From Mikrocytos mackini (taxonomy: Eukaryota; Endomyxa; Ascetosporea; Mikrocytida; Mikrocytiidae), in the NCBI GenBank assembly GCA_030180075.1, contig JASNJN010000183.1, positions 1 through 39,525 on the forward strand: a stretch of 39,525 nucleotides of DNA, given 5' to 3'. Shown here piece by piece: positions 20,901 to 28,100 of this stretch (position 1 is its first letter; each line of letters begins with the position of its first letter). The translations under genes and the position numbers were made by a program. The notes below the pieces were generated by a model that had not been told where the DNA came from, made no database searches, and worked only from the letters and a program-made list of their open reading frames with translations.

Positions 20901-21370
20901 CAGTAGCCAATCATAAGAAGTCATTGAAATTAGAAATTGATGCTTTTGAAAACATTAATGATCACACATGGAGATATAAGAATTATACAATCTCTATCAT
21001 TCGGCAAATCGATGAACAAACATGTTCATCTTCTGCATGCAATATATGTGATTTGAGATTCAATGATTTAAGATGTAGCTGTCTTAACTTTCTATTAAAA
21101 AAAGAGATTTGCAAACACATCCATTGTGTTGCAAACAATTTTATCTCCAAAAAAGAGCACCCACACCCAAATAAGAGCAAGGTTTTACTGGAAAAGCCAA
21201 ATGTTAATTCTGTAGAATATCAAAATATTTCTCTTGAGCAAGACGTTATAGTAACCCCACATTCCAAAACTAATAAATGGACAAAGGATTGCATTTTTAT
21301 ATTAGATAATTTATTGAATGATGCATATATTGATAGTGTGCCAGATGATTTTAAAGCAAAACTAGATTAA
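17927..21370 (+). CDS. MULE D transposase, 1147 aa
   Basis: A Mutator-like transposase with a long disordered Asn/Ser-rich N-terminus (1-~510). It is followed by a C2H2-type finger near 518-542 (CLVCFEKFTRFNNLTIHYSESH), a FLYWCH/FAR1-like zinc region near 570-650 (CTKGNGG...YYRCNF...HSH), the DDE domain (D near 758 in SFDSTHSTNKY, D near 822 in MSDITDIYYNAW, E near 932 in NNFAESYFKKLK) and a SWIM finger near 1040-1068 (CSCLNFLLKKEICKHIH). The frame ends at a single TAA (21368-21370), after which the same frame stays open and encodes a PHD finger. In MULE A the corresponding regions are contiguous. The start follows an AAATTT box. Confidence 0.88.
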   Translation: MTNRQMNKKNSAVIDGSDDNNRTTGCHGISRPQNINQITKMVGMLPEHTAESLSTKLPLRYETNPESVDSNRFIGNNNVPIIRDYRNIDQKCDEVYRARQLGNNNSGGIGVTEEDSVILHLNRVVVKDDIFDNQNNEHMEDVLCKREYGNGNNACIKKIQHNTVIWESESVTENEIYKQAGSFRTIQRAKPGDEDQDNIGYQYMLHGSKLTCSLDHSYDWKFGNIEKANSTFNLVEDVKHSGNFIGMKPWCSNNNIDNNIGRYQKDDNLRNDDNQPGFKFILENKKKHDISNDNCPNISQKNFNKDTSLFKGNKAVENKFYLGESSLVEQTPMHRSIRNRNEVGYHSKCDTIKERNNSNPSLVDSKSCSLYSFEKNHANSNLHKSAKFSEVTRVNQYLQHNYKQTQLMGVCDNTFASVSPKPKINGNQIPYVKFLDLDIENETIKYMFEKPKYEGNLENVPCSIEKAQSTRGHNEVGNINSKQNNCNSSLNESPILQLTDRNPALNQRQSHSLNKTNIICLVCFEKFTRFNNLTIHYSESHEVDIKVMNTEFISKDEFFAWKESNFMTTTQTISNIGCTKGNGGRTEYYRCNFKSGTVRPCISFATVRLKRNGRVTVSYNFIHSHQPKWDQIKVPIGIKMGLCSKIINDIPIVKLQRELVNTIDVEQGIISKIQTISSNYLNYLKTYIHSLKQYDKNDYISVRKMVDSMERDEFMRVICYKQYKDKVDSAELTNEDFILAFTTNFLLNEIHDYKHNGISFDSTHSTNKYLFPLTIGFGINAKQTSFPFIFIISSRETENVMKYVFSCLVKNMNAELFIPYIMSDITDIYYNAWTFVFGKNKTKQLYCFFHLVKAWNAHLNLIKEKSTRSIVKEYLFLLVTSREHNYKSILSNFMEYVEISDPTFHGYFKSNYSNNIHKWALFGREDSIWNTNNFAESYFKKLKYGYLDRKSKNRLDYLLEIILTQNQTEIQQEIVKSCSTKKEYEGYRYSKSVANHKKSLKLEIDAFENINDHTWRYKNYTISIIRQIDEQTCSSSACNICDLRFNDLRCSCLNFLLKKEICKHIHCVANNFISKKEHPHPNKSKVLLEKPNVNSVEYQNISLEQDVIVTPHSKTNKWTKDCIFILDNLLNDAYIDSVPDDFKAKLD

Positions 21371-21784
21371 ATAAAAACGATGATTCAAATTAACGATAAA
21401 CACCAAAATAGTTTGGTAAAGGATACTTTCAACCCTATTAAAACAATAAAATGTAATTCCACAAAGACTATTCCACAAAAATTATTGGGAGTTAAGAAAA
21501 CAAAAGATAATAATACAGTAGAATTTGTCAAACTCTACAAAAAGCGAGGTCGTAAAAAGATAAACTCTAAGATTACCGAAACTTTTATATGCCTCAAGTG
21601 TTATAAGCCGGATAATATAATGGTGGAATTACATGAAAAAAAATCGAATAATAGTGGGATGGAGGATGAAAAAACCAATTATTTAAACTGGGTAGCATGT
21701 GATCAATGTGATAAGTGGTTCCATTTGTCATGTCTTAATGATATCAATACCAAGAAAAAAATGATGTGCAATATGCACGAATAA
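21371..21784 (+). CDS. PHD-finger module downstream of MULE D transposase
   Basis: In the same frame as the transposase, separated from it only by TAA at 21368-21370. An ATG at 21380 could start a separate 134-aa protein. It has a basic patch (KKRGRKK) followed by a PHD-type zinc finger: CLKC, then CDQCDKWFHLSC, then CNMH (C-x2-C ... C-x2-C-x4-H-x2-C ... C-x2-H). PHD fingers of this kind often read histone H3 tails, so a role in choosing chromatin targets is a reasonable inference, not shown here. It may be reached by readthrough, made separately, or cut off by a recent nonsense mutation. Confidence 0.7.
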   Translation: MKTMIQINDKHQNSLVKDTFNPIKTIKCNSTKTIPQKLLGVKKTKDNNTVEFVKLYKKRGRKKINSKITETFICLKCYKPDNIMVELHEKKSNNSGMEDEKTNYLNWVACDQCDKWFHLSCLNDINTKKKMMCNMHE

Positions 21785-22649
21785 ATTAACTAATTATTGT
21801 TTAAATATGGAAATTCAAAAATAGAATATTAATATTATTGATTTTATCTACTAAAGGTTTAAATATTTTTAATATATTCAAGGTTTGGAACATTTTACAT
21901 TTATTTAAAATTTTGATATGTTCAATACGAAACATCATTCGCCATAAAATTGTATATTATTTAATGCTCAGGACTGTAATAATGAATTTAAATGATAAGC
22001 ATATGATATTATTTGTAATCTTTTATATGGGATTTTGTTTATTAAATCAAACTGATTCCAATTTCCATGTTATTTCATTTCACTAGTGTATTTTGATGCC
22101 AAGGAATAACCAATATTAGTATATATTCTTTCAGATATTTATTTCTAATGGATTTTTTCTCTTAGAATGCAATTAATATCTGTATATCATTCTGTTGTTA
22201 TAATAATTCGATCAAAAATACCGCCATAACAACTCTCGCTATCTAGCACTTCGTCCGAGCCACAGTATTAACTATATCTTTAATCTGTTGATAATATGCT
22301 ATTAGCCAGATGTTTCAACTGTTTATACTTTACAGATTCGTCCCATGGCAAACTTAATATCATAACATGTTCTGTTTTTTACATGTAACCGCCTAGTAGC
22401 AATCAAAATATTAATGATTGCAATCATTATTCTAGTTAATTTGATTTTATTTTCAAAATCGTCTGCCCATAGTGTATATCAATGAAAATTTATTGGTGTA
22501 GTAAATCCATTATAGAAATTTTGACGTTTCTTATTATGAAAATTAAATGTTGAGTAGAAAACCTGTAAAAGAAACAATGCGCAGAATATTTTTTGTTGAT
22601 AAAATACTTTGAAATGGACAGATTATTCACTCAATGAATTTTGTACTTG
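21785..22649. other. Non-coding 3' part of MULE D
   Basis: Strongly AT-rich. An 82-codon ORF (21838-22086) made mainly of Ile, Met, Leu and Asn looks compositional rather than coding. Nothing else recognisable before the minisatellite. Confidence 0.45.
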
Positions 22650-22748
22650 TCTGTAGTGTCTGTAGTATCTGTGGTGTCTTTAGTATCTGTAGTATCTGTA
22701 GTATCTGTAGTATCTATAGTATCTGTAATATCTGTAGTGTCTATAGAA
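22650..22748 (+). repeat. 9-bp minisatellite, about 11 units
   Basis: Eleven consecutive 9-mers of the form TCTGTAGTA with single-base variants (TCTGTAGTG, TCTGTGGTG, TCTATAGTA). The last, TCTATAGAA, overlaps the inner end of the right TIR of MULE D, so the array seems to have grown from the TIR edge. The left TIR has no such array. Confidence 0.9.
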
Positions 22749-22941
22749 GCCTGTAAACCAAGATCAGTTAACTTTCCTAAATAAAAAAAATTAAAATTTC
22801 AAAAAATGAATAAAAAGCGACATTCTCAATCAAATCAAAAAACCATACGGTTATACAACAAACTAAACAAAAATATATAGATGTGTAGAATTTTGAATTT
22901 TGAAAGTGCTTGTATGTTTCAAAAATCTTTTTGGTCAAATA
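22739..22941 (-). repeat. MULE D right TIR
   Basis: This is the inverted partner of 17691-17893. It differs at a small number of positions, mostly in A/T runs. Confidence 0.85.
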
Positions 22942-23006
22942 TAAATCTCATTTAAAAATGGGGCCGTAATAACAGGAATACACATCTCAATTTTATATAG
23001 TGATTC

Positions 23007-23045
23007 CCGAGTATGATGGCCGCATACTGCGGCCATCATACTCGG
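23007..23045. other. Perfect GC-rich hairpin upstream of aminopeptidase P
   Basis: Two 18-bp arms (23007-23024 and 23028-23045) are exact inverted copies around a 3-nt TAC loop; the core is ATGGCCGCA TAC TGCGGCCAT. It stands out in AT-rich DNA, 66 bp after the MULE D TIR and about 110 bp before the likely start codon. It could be a structured leader, a protein-binding palindrome, or the scar of a mobile hairpin. Confidence 0.85.
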
Positions 23046-23154
23046 AATGACCCCTAATTATCATCTAAAACACGAAAATGGTTTATCAAAGTTCAAAATA
23101 ACACCTTATAAAAATTTTAAAAGTTTTGTAAAAATCTGCTCTCATTCAAAACCA

Positions 23155-25182
23155 ATGGACCATTTTGAATACTCCAACCTTGACATTGACCCTTCTATCA
23201 ACCAAGAGCGTTCATCCAAAAAGAAATACTTCTTTATTATACTCGGAATAACAGGTTTGGCATTTCTCCTTGCTGGGATTATTTATCTGTTCTCAAAGAA
23301 AACCGCAAAATCACATCATGTAACAGGATTCAGTGATATATTCTCAGAAGACACCAAATTCGATGGGTTGTTTGTTCCGCTTTCCGATGAGCATTCTAAC
23401 GAATTTCTTAGGCCCCAGGACAACTACATCGAATACTTTTCAGGATTCACGGGCAGTTTCGCTTATTTATTTATTACAAAGGAGACCAAATACATAATGG
23501 TGGATTCTAGATACTATATCCAAGTTAAAAATGAGGTAGAAGACTTTGAAATAATGCACTACGAAAAGAAAGAGCTGGAAAAGCTTAAAACTATGTTTAA
23601 AGAAATGAACTTCGCCTATATAAGCGACATAACGTCTGTTAATCTTCACACTTCTTTTAATAAGCTATTTAAATCCTTCGAACCCATTGTCGAATTCGAG
23701 AACCAAGCGAAATGGGAAGAATATGTTAAAGAGAAGACCGAAGTTTTCGAAGAGAAGTATGCGGCTCGTTTGAATTTCAATTATTTAAAAGACGGGATTT
23801 TGTCAGACGATATAATACAACAGGGGAAAGTAACTTCTTATCGTGAACTAAAAGACTACGTTCTAAATGCTGGCTCTATTACAGGCGAAGATGCAACAAC
23901 AGAGAAACTAAAAATAATAAAGGAGTCACTAGGCACAAACGTTCCAGATTACTATATAGTTTCTTCCCTATCACAAATAGCGTGGATTTTAAACGTTCGT
24001 GGTTTTGATTTGCTTTACACTCCTTTGATAGATTCGTATTTAATCCTAACATTCAAAGAGGACGATGTCAATTGTCACTGGTATTTGGATCAAGGGAAAA
24101 TAGACTATGTTTCCAAAGTAAACCTGGTATTACAGAATATAACACTGAGCCCAAAAGACAAATTTTTAGAAGATGTGTCCAAATTTGAAGACAAGACCAT
24201 ATTTATAGATCCAAGTACACTCAACACAAGAACGTTTAAGGTGGTTTCCAACAACAACAAAGTTGAGTATGACAAACAAACCGTTGAAAAGCTGAAAGCA
24301 GTTAAGTCTAAAGACGAGCTTGATAGAAGCCAATTGGCTGCTGAAAACGATTCATTGGCGTTCTTCAAAATATGGCAGTATTTTGAGGAGCTTGATTTAA
24401 AAAGAGAGGACATGGATGAATGGGCATTTAGCATGCACATTGAAAAGATAAGGAGCACAACGCCAAACTATCTAATGCCAAGTTACGAGAGCATTGTAGG
24501 CAGCGGAGGAAACGGAGCCATCGTGCATTATGAACCAACAGAAGAAATAACCAAGATAATCAAAGAGACAGATGTCCTATTATTAGATTCGGGAGGCCAA
24601 TACCACAGGTATGGCACCACAGATGTAACAAGAGTGTTCATACAGTCCACCCAAAATCTGGACAAACTTGTCAAAGAAGATTACACCGTTGTCCTCAAAG
24701 CACAGATATCCGTTCTACGACAAGAATTTGACGTTAAAGATTTCGAAGGTGAGGCATTAGACCAGATAGTGAGAAAGGTTATGCTGGACGGAGACCATCG
24801 AGAGTATATGCATGGCACCAGCCATGGGATAGGCATGGAATCAGACGTGCATGAAGGGCCTTACTATATTGGTGCCCGAGGACAGATAGCTAACAATGTT
24901 ATAATGAGTGACGAGCCAGGCTTTTATAGGGAAGGGAAATGGGGGATCAGATTAGAAAATGACGTAGTCTCCTATACATCCGATAAAGGAAAGATGGGGT
25001 TAAGAAACTTTACGCTGATTTGTTATGAAGAAAAGTTAATAAACCAAGACATGCTGACAGATGAAGAGAAGTCGTTTATAAACGAATATCACGCCACTGT
25101 AGTCACAACTTTTGAAAGCAAGAAAGATATTGAACCCAAATTGCTCGAGTTTATAAAACAAAAATGCATTCAAATTAAATAA
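23155..25182 (+). CDS. Membrane-anchored Xaa-Pro aminopeptidase (M24B), 675 aa
   Basis: Aminopeptidase P removes N-terminal residues preceding proline. The fold is recognised by two N-terminal creatinase-like domains and a C-terminal pita-bread domain with the dinuclear metal site: D478 in LLLDSGGQYHR, D490 in GTTDVTRV, the His in HGTSHGIGMESDVHEG, and two Glu in SDEPGFYREGKWGIRLEND. Residues ~25-46 (YFFIILGITGLAFLLAGIIY) form a membrane segment after a short charged N-terminus, so this is a type II anchored form; cytosolic XPNPEP1 proteins lack it. The ATG at 23155 was chosen because an AAAATTTTAAAA box lies 30-45 bp upstream. An ATG at 23047 in the same frame would add 36 residues but would start at the foot of the hairpin. 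Confidence 0.9.
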   Translation: MDHFEYSNLDIDPSINQERSSKKKYFFIILGITGLAFLLAGIIYLFSKKTAKSHHVTGFSDIFSEDTKFDGLFVPLSDEHSNEFLRPQDNYIEYFSGFTGSFAYLFITKETKYIMVDSRYYIQVKNEVEDFEIMHYEKKELEKLKTMFKEMNFAYISDITSVNLHTSFNKLFKSFEPIVEFENQAKWEEYVKEKTEVFEEKYAARLNFNYLKDGILSDDIIQQGKVTSYRELKDYVLNAGSITGEDATTEKLKIIKESLGTNVPDYYIVSSLSQIAWILNVRGFDLLYTPLIDSYLILTFKEDDVNCHWYLDQGKIDYVSKVNLVLQNITLSPKDKFLEDVSKFEDKTIFIDPSTLNTRTFKVVSNNNKVEYDKQTVEKLKAVKSKDELDRSQLAAENDSLAFFKIWQYFEELDLKREDMDEWAFSMHIEKIRSTTPNYLMPSYESIVGSGGNGAIVHYEPTEEITKIIKETDVLLLDSGGQYHRYGTTDVTRVFIQSTQNLDKLVKEDYTVVLKAQISVLRQEFDVKDFEGEALDQIVRKVMLDGDHREYMHGTSHGIGMESDVHEGPYYIGARGQIANNVIMSDEPGFYREGKWGIRLENDVVSYTSDKGKMGLRNFTLICYEEKLINQDMLTDEEKSFINEYHATVVTTFESKKDIEPKLLEFIKQKCIQIK

Positions 25183-25224
25183 GGTATAAAACATCCACAT
25201 CTATATCACATCTAATTACACTCC

Positions 25225-26514
25225 CTAAAAACCCGCTTTTCTTTTTATTATACTTCTTTCAGTTTTAGGAAGAATGGCGAACTCTGTTTGGGTCATTCCG
25301 AATCTTTCAAGAAAATCCACCGATTTCAAACTTAGTTCAATGAACCTGCTATCAACCCCGTTGGGTAACTCGTCTCCGGCCATTAGTTCATCATACGAGT
25401 ATTTCCCGGGTTCTTCATTCAACTCCTCTTGTACATTGTCAAAGCTATCATCCTGTGGGTCGTTCTCATAGCTAATTTCGGCCATATTTTCCATATACTC
25501 TTTGAACGACCAAAAGTGTGTTTCGTAGTCGTACCCATACCCATCCGTATTGTCCTTTGTCATCACCATTTTCTTTAAGTTTACTTTGCTTGTAAAGTAG
25601 AACGAGATGTTGTTGTTCAACAAAGCGATAGTCTCAATCAGGTACTTCTTGTCCTTCGCAACGATATACAGGTCATAGTCTGCAGGATACGAAATAACAA
25701 CCTCCGAAGTGAACAATGAAAATATAACGGACTTAATTTCCGAAATGATAACTTTTCGATAGTCGCTCGAGCCTTCCTTTCCTGTGTAAATATTGTTTTT
25801 TGTAACAAACAACATCCTCTTTTGCTGCTTCAGTCTTTTGTTGATCTTTATAATAGGATAATATGCGATGAGTGTTTCCTCCACCCCGGTTATGTTTTTT
25901 TCAACTGCGAGGATCTTTCGGGTTGTTTCTAGCTGATTGTTTGTCATTTCTTCGCTATGAACGTCGGCGTTTTGGCGGGACTGGTCGATGCCCAGATGAA
26001 AGAACCGGTCGTTCGCCAAAGCACTGTACTTCTTTATTCTGGTGTTGGTTAGCACTATTTTGTGTAACTTTGTCATCTCCGAATGAAGCACCACAAGATC
26101 GTTCTTGGTGGCGAGCTTATATGCGATAGAAATGGAGCCGAGCAAAAGCTCTCTTTCGTTTCCGCAGTCAAAGTGATAGCCATAGTCGTCGTTTATATGA
26201 AGGACAAGTTCTGTGTTCTGTGACGTGATGGAGACTGCCAAAACATTTTCAATTCGTATTTTTCGTTTTGGGGTTCGAAACAGACCCCGAATGTAATCTG
26301 TTTTGGCACCTCCTTTCGTAATTTTCTTAATTATTGTGGATGCATCTCCCAAGTTGCTAATATGTCGCTCAGTGACGACAATTATCCTGTGGTCAAATTT
26401 CAGCATCGGATTTATTTTTGTTATGTTTCCCGAGAATAACACAACACCTTCTGATGATCTCACGTGTTCTGTGAGATTTAGATTGTCATTGGGGGATTTT
26501 TGAGCTTGATCCAT
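25225..26514 (-). CDS. Protein with two myosin-TH1-like (PH-fold) domains, 429 aa
   Basis: Two segments share the pattern of the myosin-I tail TH1 domain: about 20-135 (GVVLFSGNITKINPMLKF...RIIVVTERHI...IRIENVLAVSI...VLHINDDYGYHF) and about 205-310 (LIAYYPIIKINKRLKQQKRMLFVTKNNIYTG...VIISEIKSVIF). There is no motor domain. TH1 domains bind acidic phospholipids, so membrane binding is inferred. The C-terminus is acidic, then basic (ERSIIKRKAGF). It is convergent with the aminopeptidase (42-bp gap) and divergent from TrpRS (50-bp gap), so it probably shares the promoter at 26522-26536. The domain assignment is by pattern only; another PH-like fold is possible. Confidence 0.6.
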   Translation of the reverse strand: MDQAQKSPNDNLNLTEHVRSSEGVVLFSGNITKINPMLKFDHRIIVVTERHISNLGDASTIIKKITKGGAKTDYIRGLFRTPKRKIRIENVLAVSITSQNTELVLHINDDYGYHFDCGNERELLLGSISIAYKLATKNDLVVLHSEMTKLHKIVLTNTRIKKYSALANDRFFHLGIDQSRQNADVHSEEMTNNQLETTRKILAVEKNITGVEETLIAYYPIIKINKRLKQQKRMLFVTKNNIYTGKEGSSDYRKVIISEIKSVIFSLFTSEVVISYPADYDLYIVAKDKKYLIETIALLNNNISFYFTSKVNLKKMVMTKDNTDGYGYDYETHFWSFKEYMENMAEISYENDPQDDSFDNVQEELNEEPGKYSYDELMAGDELPNGVDSRFIELSLKSVDFLERFGMTQTEFAILPKTERSIIKRKAGF

Positions 26515-26521
26515 CTTTTAC

Positions 26522-26536
26522 AAAATTTAAAAATTT
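26522..26536. promoter_or_regulatory. Bidirectional AAATTT-type promoter box
   Basis: AAAATTTAAAAATTT, nearly palindromic, sits in the 50-bp gap between the ATGs of the TH1-like gene (26514, minus) and TrpRS (26565, plus). It is 8 bp from the first and 29 bp from the second. AAATTT-like signals before start codons are known from microsporidian genomes. No room remains for separate promoters. Confidence 0.65.
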
Positions 26537-26564
26537 AAAGTCAAAACACCTTTCGAAAATAAAA

Positions 26565-27749
26565 ATGGATACCCAGATCGTGACTCCATATGAAGTATCC
26601 AGCAAAGAGGCCATAAACTACGACAAGATAATCGATCAATTTGGATGTTCAAAGATAACCAACGAGCAAAAGGATAAGTTCTTTTCGGCAGTGCCTTCTG
26701 GGTATGAAAAGTCCCATCTATTAAGTCGAAACATATATTACGCGCACCGGGATCTGGACAGCATTATTGAGGACATCCCGTCCACTTATCTATACACGGG
26801 GAGAGGTCCTTCCTCTTCAATAATGCACCTCGGTCATTCTATTCCATTCCTGTTCAACCTGTATCTTCAGAAGACGTTTTCAATGCCTCTTTTGATAATG
26901 ATAAGCGACGATGAGAAGTATCTCATGAAAGACATAACTTTTGAGGAGGTTGAAGTTAACACAAGAAGCAACATAAGAGACATCATCGCACTAGGATTCG
27001 ATGTTAACAAGACCTTCATATTCAACAACTTTAGTTATGTGGGGAAAATATACCCGCAGCTTTGCATGATATCTAAACACTTCAAAGTGGGCGCAATAAA
27101 CCAGACTTTCGGTTTTGATAACACAACAAATGTTGGGGCACTAAACTACACAGCGGTTCAAGGATTGCCTTGCTTTGCTTCAAATTTCAATAACATCCTT
27201 CCATACACAAACTCCCAAATCAATGAAAACGTTAAATGTCTAATTCCTTGCGCGATAGATCAAGACCCTTTCTTCAGAGTGCTCAGGGATGTTGCTCCGA
27301 AACTTAAATCTAGAAAACCATCTTCTATATACGCGAAGTTTTTGCCCGACATTTCCGGGATACACACAAAGATGAGTTCTACAAACAACAAGCGTCCGGG
27401 GGCTCAAAACACGACTGCAATCACATTAATGGACACAGAGAAAGAAGTGGAGAAGAAAATAAAAAAGAAGATGTTTAGCGGTTCTAGGAAAACGTTGGAA
27501 GATCACGAAAAATATGGGGCCGATGTAAGTGTAGATATGGCGTGTCACTACTTAAAGTTCTTTATGAAGAATGATGAGAAATACAACGATATCGTAGATT
27601 TGTATTCGAAGGGCAGAGTTAATACGAGCTATGTTAAAGGGGAATTGATAAAAGTAGTGAATGATTTCCTCAAGGACTACCAATCTAGAAGAGAAAAAAT
27701 AACTGAAGTTGAAATAGATGAATTCATGAAAATAAGGAAATTGAAATAG
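26565..27749 (+). CDS. Tryptophanyl-tRNA synthetase, cytosolic, 394 aa
   Basis: A class Ic aminoacyl-tRNA synthetase that charges tRNA-Trp. The HIGH signature is MHLGH (87-91) within YTGRGPSSSIMHLGHSIPF, typical of the eukaryotic/archaeal branch; the KMSKS signature is KMSST (269-273). CAIDQDPFFRVLRDVA (229-244) and the C-terminal DVACHYL-like stretch (DMACHYLKFF) also match eukaryotic TrpRS. The long N-terminal extension (WHEP-type) of animal enzymes is absent, and the length matches the compact fungal and microsporidian form. The start at 26565 is the first ATG behind the shared AAATTT box. It is the single-copy housekeeping gene best suited for placing the organism. Confidence 0.95.
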   Translation: MDTQIVTPYEVSSKEAINYDKIIDQFGCSKITNEQKDKFFSAVPSGYEKSHLLSRNIYYAHRDLDSIIEDIPSTYLYTGRGPSSSIMHLGHSIPFLFNLYLQKTFSMPLLIMISDDEKYLMKDITFEEVEVNTRSNIRDIIALGFDVNKTFIFNNFSYVGKIYPQLCMISKHFKVGAINQTFGFDNTTNVGALNYTAVQGLPCFASNFNNILPYTNSQINENVKCLIPCAIDQDPFFRVLRDVAPKLKSRKPSSIYAKFLPDISGIHTKMSSTNNKRPGAQNTTAITLMDTEKEVEKKIKKKMFSGSRKTLEDHEKYGADVSVDMACHYLKFFMKNDEKYNDIVDLYSKGRVNTSYVKGELIKVVNDFLKDYQSRREKITEVEIDEFMKIRKLK

Positions 27750-28100
27750 TTTATGGCTTTATTATATGAGATGGGATAAAAATATACTCGTATATTAACA
27801 CTATCCAACATAATTTCACCAAAGCTGATGTTTTTATAGAAAGAAGTTCCGATTTAAAAAAAATTATAAATTGTGTTTGTTCTAAATATACATTCCTACG
27901 GTAAATATTAATCTGTTTGTAAAAAAGGCTATTGTTCTCATGCCGTGTCTAAAAATTGGAAATAAATAATACACAGCTGGCATGAATTTTCAGTAATCTT
28001 TACAGGTAATATTAATAGTGTCCGTTGTATATTACCTGTCTAATAATGAATAATCAACTACAGACAAGCGTTGGTGAGTTAAAGAATTTCTGAAATTTCC
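27750..28100. other. Intergenic, 351 bp, with an 11-bp inverted repeat
   Basis: There is no gene. ACAGGTAATAT (28002-28012) and its exact complement ATATTACCTGT (28029-28039) can form a hairpin with a 16-nt loop about 60 bp before the RRM gene. GAAATTTCC directly precedes the next ATG, a weak form of the start box. Confidence 0.55.

Larger units (their letters stand above)
17691..22941 (+). mobile_element. MULE D, Mutator-like element with 203-bp TIRs
   Basis: The inverted repeats 17691-17893 and 22739-22941 agree over about 203 bp with few mismatches, and weaker similarity continues about 20 bp outward. Between them lie a 1147-aa transposase, a PHD-finger frame and about 950 bp without genes. 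I could not find a matching 8-11 bp target duplication. Domain order matches MULE A, so A and D belong to one subfamily distinct from B and C. Confidence 0.85.

Noticed and set aside
21838-22086. 82-codon ORF in the 3' part of MULE D
   Set aside because: It is an Ile/Met/Leu/Asn-rich translation of AT-rich DNA, with no start box or homology.
22650-22748. CRISPR-like array
   Set aside because: The units are contiguous 9-mers without spacers; it is a minisatellite in a eukaryotic genome.
17691-22941. Target-site duplication for MULE D
   Set aside because: No 8-11 bp direct repeat matches at the TIR ends, even allowing for a 20-bp imperfect extension of the TIRs.
23047-23154. Upstream start (ATG 23047) for aminopeptidase P
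   Set aside because: The 36 extra residues precede the promoter-like box and start at the foot of the hairpin; the ATG at 23155 has the usual box spacing.
24105-24458. Minus-strand 117-codon ORF inside aminopeptidase P and similar antisense ORFs at 28247-28603 and 31169-31549
   Set aside because: They overlap well-supported genes on the other strand and have compositional, motif-free translations.
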